A DNA stretch of 64,000 nucleotides from Mesorhizobium sp. B2-1-8 (lineage in GTDB: Bacteria; Pseudomonadota; Alphaproteobacteria; Rhizobiales; Rhizobiaceae), in the NCBI RefSeq assembly GCF_006442545.2, contig NZ_CP083952.1:620001-684000 (forward strand), given 5' to 3'. Position numbers and translations under genes: made by a program. Within the stretch, counting starts at the first letter, position 1. The number at the start of each line of letters is the position of its first letter. The notes under the pieces were generated by a model, which was not told the origin of the DNA, did no database searches, and saw only the letters and a program-made list of their open reading frames with translations. Below are positions 61,845 through 64,000 of this stretch, in pieces.

Positions 61845-62618
61845 TCAGAGCGCGCTTACGGATCGCAGATAGGCCGACGCGATTTCACGCATGCGCTTGC
61901 CGTCGAAACTCGGGCCGTGGCCACCATGGCCGATGCGGATCGGCAGCTCGAGCAGGCGCCGCATCGTGCCGGCATAGGCGGCCCGGTCGGAATCCGGCAA
62001 ATCGTCGATCAGCGTGTCGTCATAGATGGCGTCGCCGCTGAAGAACAGGCCGTCGGCCTCGTCGAAAAGCGCGATCGAATCCGGCGAGTGCCCGGGCAGG
62101 TGCAGCACCCGAAACCGGCGGTCGCCGAGATCGACCACGTCGCCTTCGTCGAGCGTGCGCGTCAACGGCGCCGGCGCTATCGTATAGTCGGCCGATTTCC
62201 AGCCCGGCGCCGGCAATCTCGAGACCGCGCCCTCGAGATCGTGGAACATATAGGCGTAGGTCGCGGCCTCATCCATGCTCTCGAACTGCGCGGCACTCAT
62301 CCTTGGCCCGGCCCGCAGCGGAAATTCGTGCAGCGAGCCGACATGATCGAGGTGGATATGGGTGGCGACGACCAGAAGCGGCTTGCCTTCGGGCGTCTTT
62401 ATCTGCGGCGCCAGCGGACAGATGCCCATGCCGGTATCGACCAGAAGGTCGGCGTCGCGGCCGGTCAGATGCCAGATGTTGGCGCGAACATAGTCGTGCA
62501 CAAACGGTTCGGTCAGCATCGTCGTCCTGTCGTCGACGATGCGCTTGCTGAACCAGCCCGAGTTCACGTGAGAATCCGGATAATTTGCAGGCCCGGCGGC
62601 AGGTATGAGCCGGGGCAT
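61845..62618 (-). CDS. Metallo-beta-lactamase-fold hydrolase
   Basis: 257 residues. Metal motif THIHLDHVGSLHEF (H-x-H-x-D-H), a second histidine region LHLPGHSPDSIALF, and FSGDAIYDDTL with the bridging Asp. It is a metal-dependent hydrolase of unknown substrate, perhaps a lactonase or glyoxalase-like enzyme. Its start overlaps the stop of the phosphofructokinase gene by one base (TGATG), so the two are translated together, suggesting a metabolic repair or sugar-phosphate role. Confidence 0.85.
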   Translation of the reverse strand: MPRLIPAAGPANYPDSHVNSGWFSKRIVDDRTTMLTEPFVHDYVRANIWHLTGRDADLLVDTGMGICPLAPQIKTPEGKPLLVVATHIHLDHVGSLHEFPLRAGPRMSAAQFESMDEAATYAYMFHDLEGAVSRLPAPGWKSADYTIAPAPLTRTLDEGDVVDLGDRRFRVLHLPGHSPDSIALFDEADGLFFSGDAIYDDTLIDDLPDSDRAAYAGTMRRLLELPIRIGHGGHGPSFDGKRMREIASAYLRSVSAL

Positions 62619-63784
62619 CAGACGAACGGCTTTCCGACCTTGTATTTTTCCGGCACGAGCCGCTCGAGATAGGCCATGCCGGCATCGGACAGCTGGTTGA
62701 CGTCGGGTTTCATGAAATCGTCGGGCATGTGTCGGGTCTTGCCGGCGACGTTCTTCAGCGGAACCTTCTTCAGCACTATCTTGCTGCCATCATACTGCAG
62801 CGCCACCGAGCCGCCGCCCTGTTCGGCAACGCCGACGGCGAAGGCGCCGGCATCGAAGGCCTCCTGCGCGTCGACCGCGCTGATGGCACCGACATAGCCG
62901 CGCGGCATGTAGCCGAGTGCGTCGACGCGGGCCCGCTTGCCCGGGAGCCCTTCGGCCAATGCCCGTTCGAGCGCCGCCGGCAGGTCGCTGCCCGACAGTT
63001 TGACGTTGCCGTGCTGGTCGCGTTCGAGCTTCTCCGCCGGCACCAGGCTTTCGACCAGCGCCTTGCCATCGGCGGTGCTGACGCCTTCCGACACGGCGAC
63101 GATGCAGCGCTTGTGACGGTCGAGCGTGGCGCGTACGTCGTCGATGAAACCGGCGGCGGAGAACGGCCGCTCCGGAACGTAGACGAGATGCGGGCCGCTG
63201 TCGGGGTCGAGCTGCCAGGCCGCCGCCGCCGCGGTCAGGAAGCCGGCATGCCGGCCCATGACGATGCCGACATAGATGCCGGGCAGCGCGCGAAAATCGA
63301 GATCGACGGACAGGAAGGCGCCGGCGACGAATTCGGCCGCCGAAATGAAGCCCGGCGTGTGGTCGTTTTCCTCGAGATCGTTGTCGATGGTTTTCGGCGC
63401 ATGGACAAAGGCGATCTTGCCGCCGGCGGCGTCGGTTAGGATTTGCTGGGTGCCAGAGGTGTCGTTGCCGCCGATATAGATGAAGGCGTCGGCGCCCGCT
63501 TTTTGCAGGCCCTTCAGGATGACCTCGCAATAGGCGGCATCCGGCTTGTCGCGCGTCGAGCCGAGTGCGGCGCTCGGCGTTCCGGCGATCAGCCGCAGCC
63601 GGTCCTCGGGGATGGCGGAAAGGTCGACATAGTTGCCGTCACGGATGCCGCGCACGCCGTGGATGGAGCCCAGCACCTTGGCGCCGGGATGCCGCTTGCG
63701 AATCTCCAGCGTGGCGCCCACCACCGTCTGGTTGATGACGGCGGTCGGGCCGCCGCCCTGCGCGATAACAAAAGTTCCGGCCAT
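62618..63784 (-). CDS. 6-phosphofructokinase, PPi-dependent type
   Basis: 388 residues. QGGGPTAVINQTVVGA is the nucleotide/PPi loop, GGNDTSGTQ (105-113) the catalytic segment and PKTIDNDLEENDHTPGF (130-146) the substrate segment. Asp108 in GGND and Lys131 in PKTIDND are the residues that favour pyrophosphate; ATP-PFKs have Gly in both places. It interconverts fructose 6-phosphate and 1,6-bisphosphate reversibly. Rhizobia mostly lack a working ATP-PFK, so this enzyme may serve gluconeogenesis or the pentose pathway. Coupled to the hydrolase gene downstream. Confidence 0.88.
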   Translation of the reverse strand: MAGTFVIAQGGGPTAVINQTVVGATLEIRKRHPGAKVLGSIHGVRGIRDGNYVDLSAIPEDRLRLIAGTPSAALGSTRDKPDAAYCEVILKGLQKAGADAFIYIGGNDTSGTQQILTDAAGGKIAFVHAPKTIDNDLEENDHTPGFISAAEFVAGAFLSVDLDFRALPGIYVGIVMGRHAGFLTAAAAAWQLDPDSGPHLVYVPERPFSAAGFIDDVRATLDRHKRCIVAVSEGVSTADGKALVESLVPAEKLERDQHGNVKLSGSDLPAALERALAEGLPGKRARVDALGYMPRGYVGAISAVDAQEAFDAGAFAVGVAEQGGGSVALQYDGSKIVLKKVPLKNVAGKTRHMPDDFMKPDVNQLSDAGMAYLERLVPEKYKVGKPFV

Positions 63785-63798
63785 TCCTGACGTCTCCC

Positions 63799-63915
63799 TA
63801 GAGCATGATGCCGAAAAGTGTGAAGCGGTTTTCGGACGACATCATGCTCTACTTCTTTGATTTAGAGACGGATTCAGATTTCAGGTCGAACGGGCCTGAA
63901 ATCATCCGGCTCTAG
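63799..63915. repeat. Rhizobial intergenic palindrome, double
   Basis: AGAGCATGATGCCGAAAAGTG and its inverse (63799-63852), then a second arm pair GATTTCAGGTCGAACGGGCCTGAAATC (about 63868-63905) and CTCTAG. It lies upstream of the phosphofructokinase gene. 63916-64000 shows no feature. Confidence 0.7.
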
Positions 63916-64000
63916 GCGATGGTTTTCAAGGCACCTTGGCCTGTCTTGTCGCCTCGCGCAACGGAAGAGTCTGACGGCCGCAAATCGCGGCCACGATCAC

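Overview
The window is GC-rich alphaproteobacterial DNA, most likely the chromosome of a Mesorhizobium-type rhizobium. The evidence is the RpiR-controlled iol locus, a mocDEF-like oxygenase set, the hslV/hslU and hisB-H-A-F-E-coaA gene order, and the rhizobial intergenic palindromes found at ten or so places. No intact tRNA or rRNA gene was seen.

Bases 1-5.6 kb are accessory, patchwork DNA. They hold the end of an MFS efflux gene, a TetR gene broken by an in-frame stop, two orphan tRNA 3' ends (fMet-like and Ser-like) around an unknown gene, a MutS-like C-terminal fragment, a fluoride-export cassette (small membrane protein, two CrcB subunits, DUF190 protein) and an IS481-type transposase remnant. 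From 5.6 to 13.9 kb are a PAS-GGDEF-EAL signalling protein with a degenerate GGDEF site, a quinone oxidoreductase, an SDR, an ArsR/SRPBCC pair, a methyltransferase, a secreted hypothetical protein and a LacI regulator.

From 14 to 27 kb lie a sugar ABC transporter (binding protein, double ATPase, permease), a two-gene membrane module (COG4280 type), an Fe3+/2-aminoethylphosphonate-type ABC importer with a fused permease and an RpiR regulator, and phnN-phnM-DUF1045 for phosphonate use. From 27 to 36 kb is myo-inositol catabolism: iolB, iolE, iolD, iolC fused to DUF2090, and an RpiR repressor (iolR), with a GGAA-N6-TTCC operator in front of iolC and a divergent Gfo/Idh/MocA dehydrogenase.

From 36 to 39.6 kb are a WYL-type regulator with a divergent LysE exporter sharing a perfect inverted repeat, a class I DAHP synthase preceded by what reads as a complete translational attenuator (leader peptide with Tyr-Trp-Tyr-Phe codons and mutually exclusive hairpins), and a VapBC module. 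From 39.6 to 49.6 kb is a second inositol-related set: an inositol/rhizopine-type ABC importer, inositol 2-dehydrogenase and an SDR in one minus-strand operon, a glycosyltransferase-like gene, a LacI regulator, and a divergent mocD-mocE-mocF operon for oxygenase attack on an inositol-like compound.

From 49.8 kb to the end is mainly housekeeping: DUF1402 protein, hslU, DUF2585, GNAT, hslV, then divergently hisB-DUF2628-hisH-DUF1330-hisA-arginase-like-hisF-hisE-coaA, then a DegP-type protease, a metallo-hydrolase and a PPi-type phosphofructokinase. Functional calls rest on motif and family recognition by eye; no database search was run.
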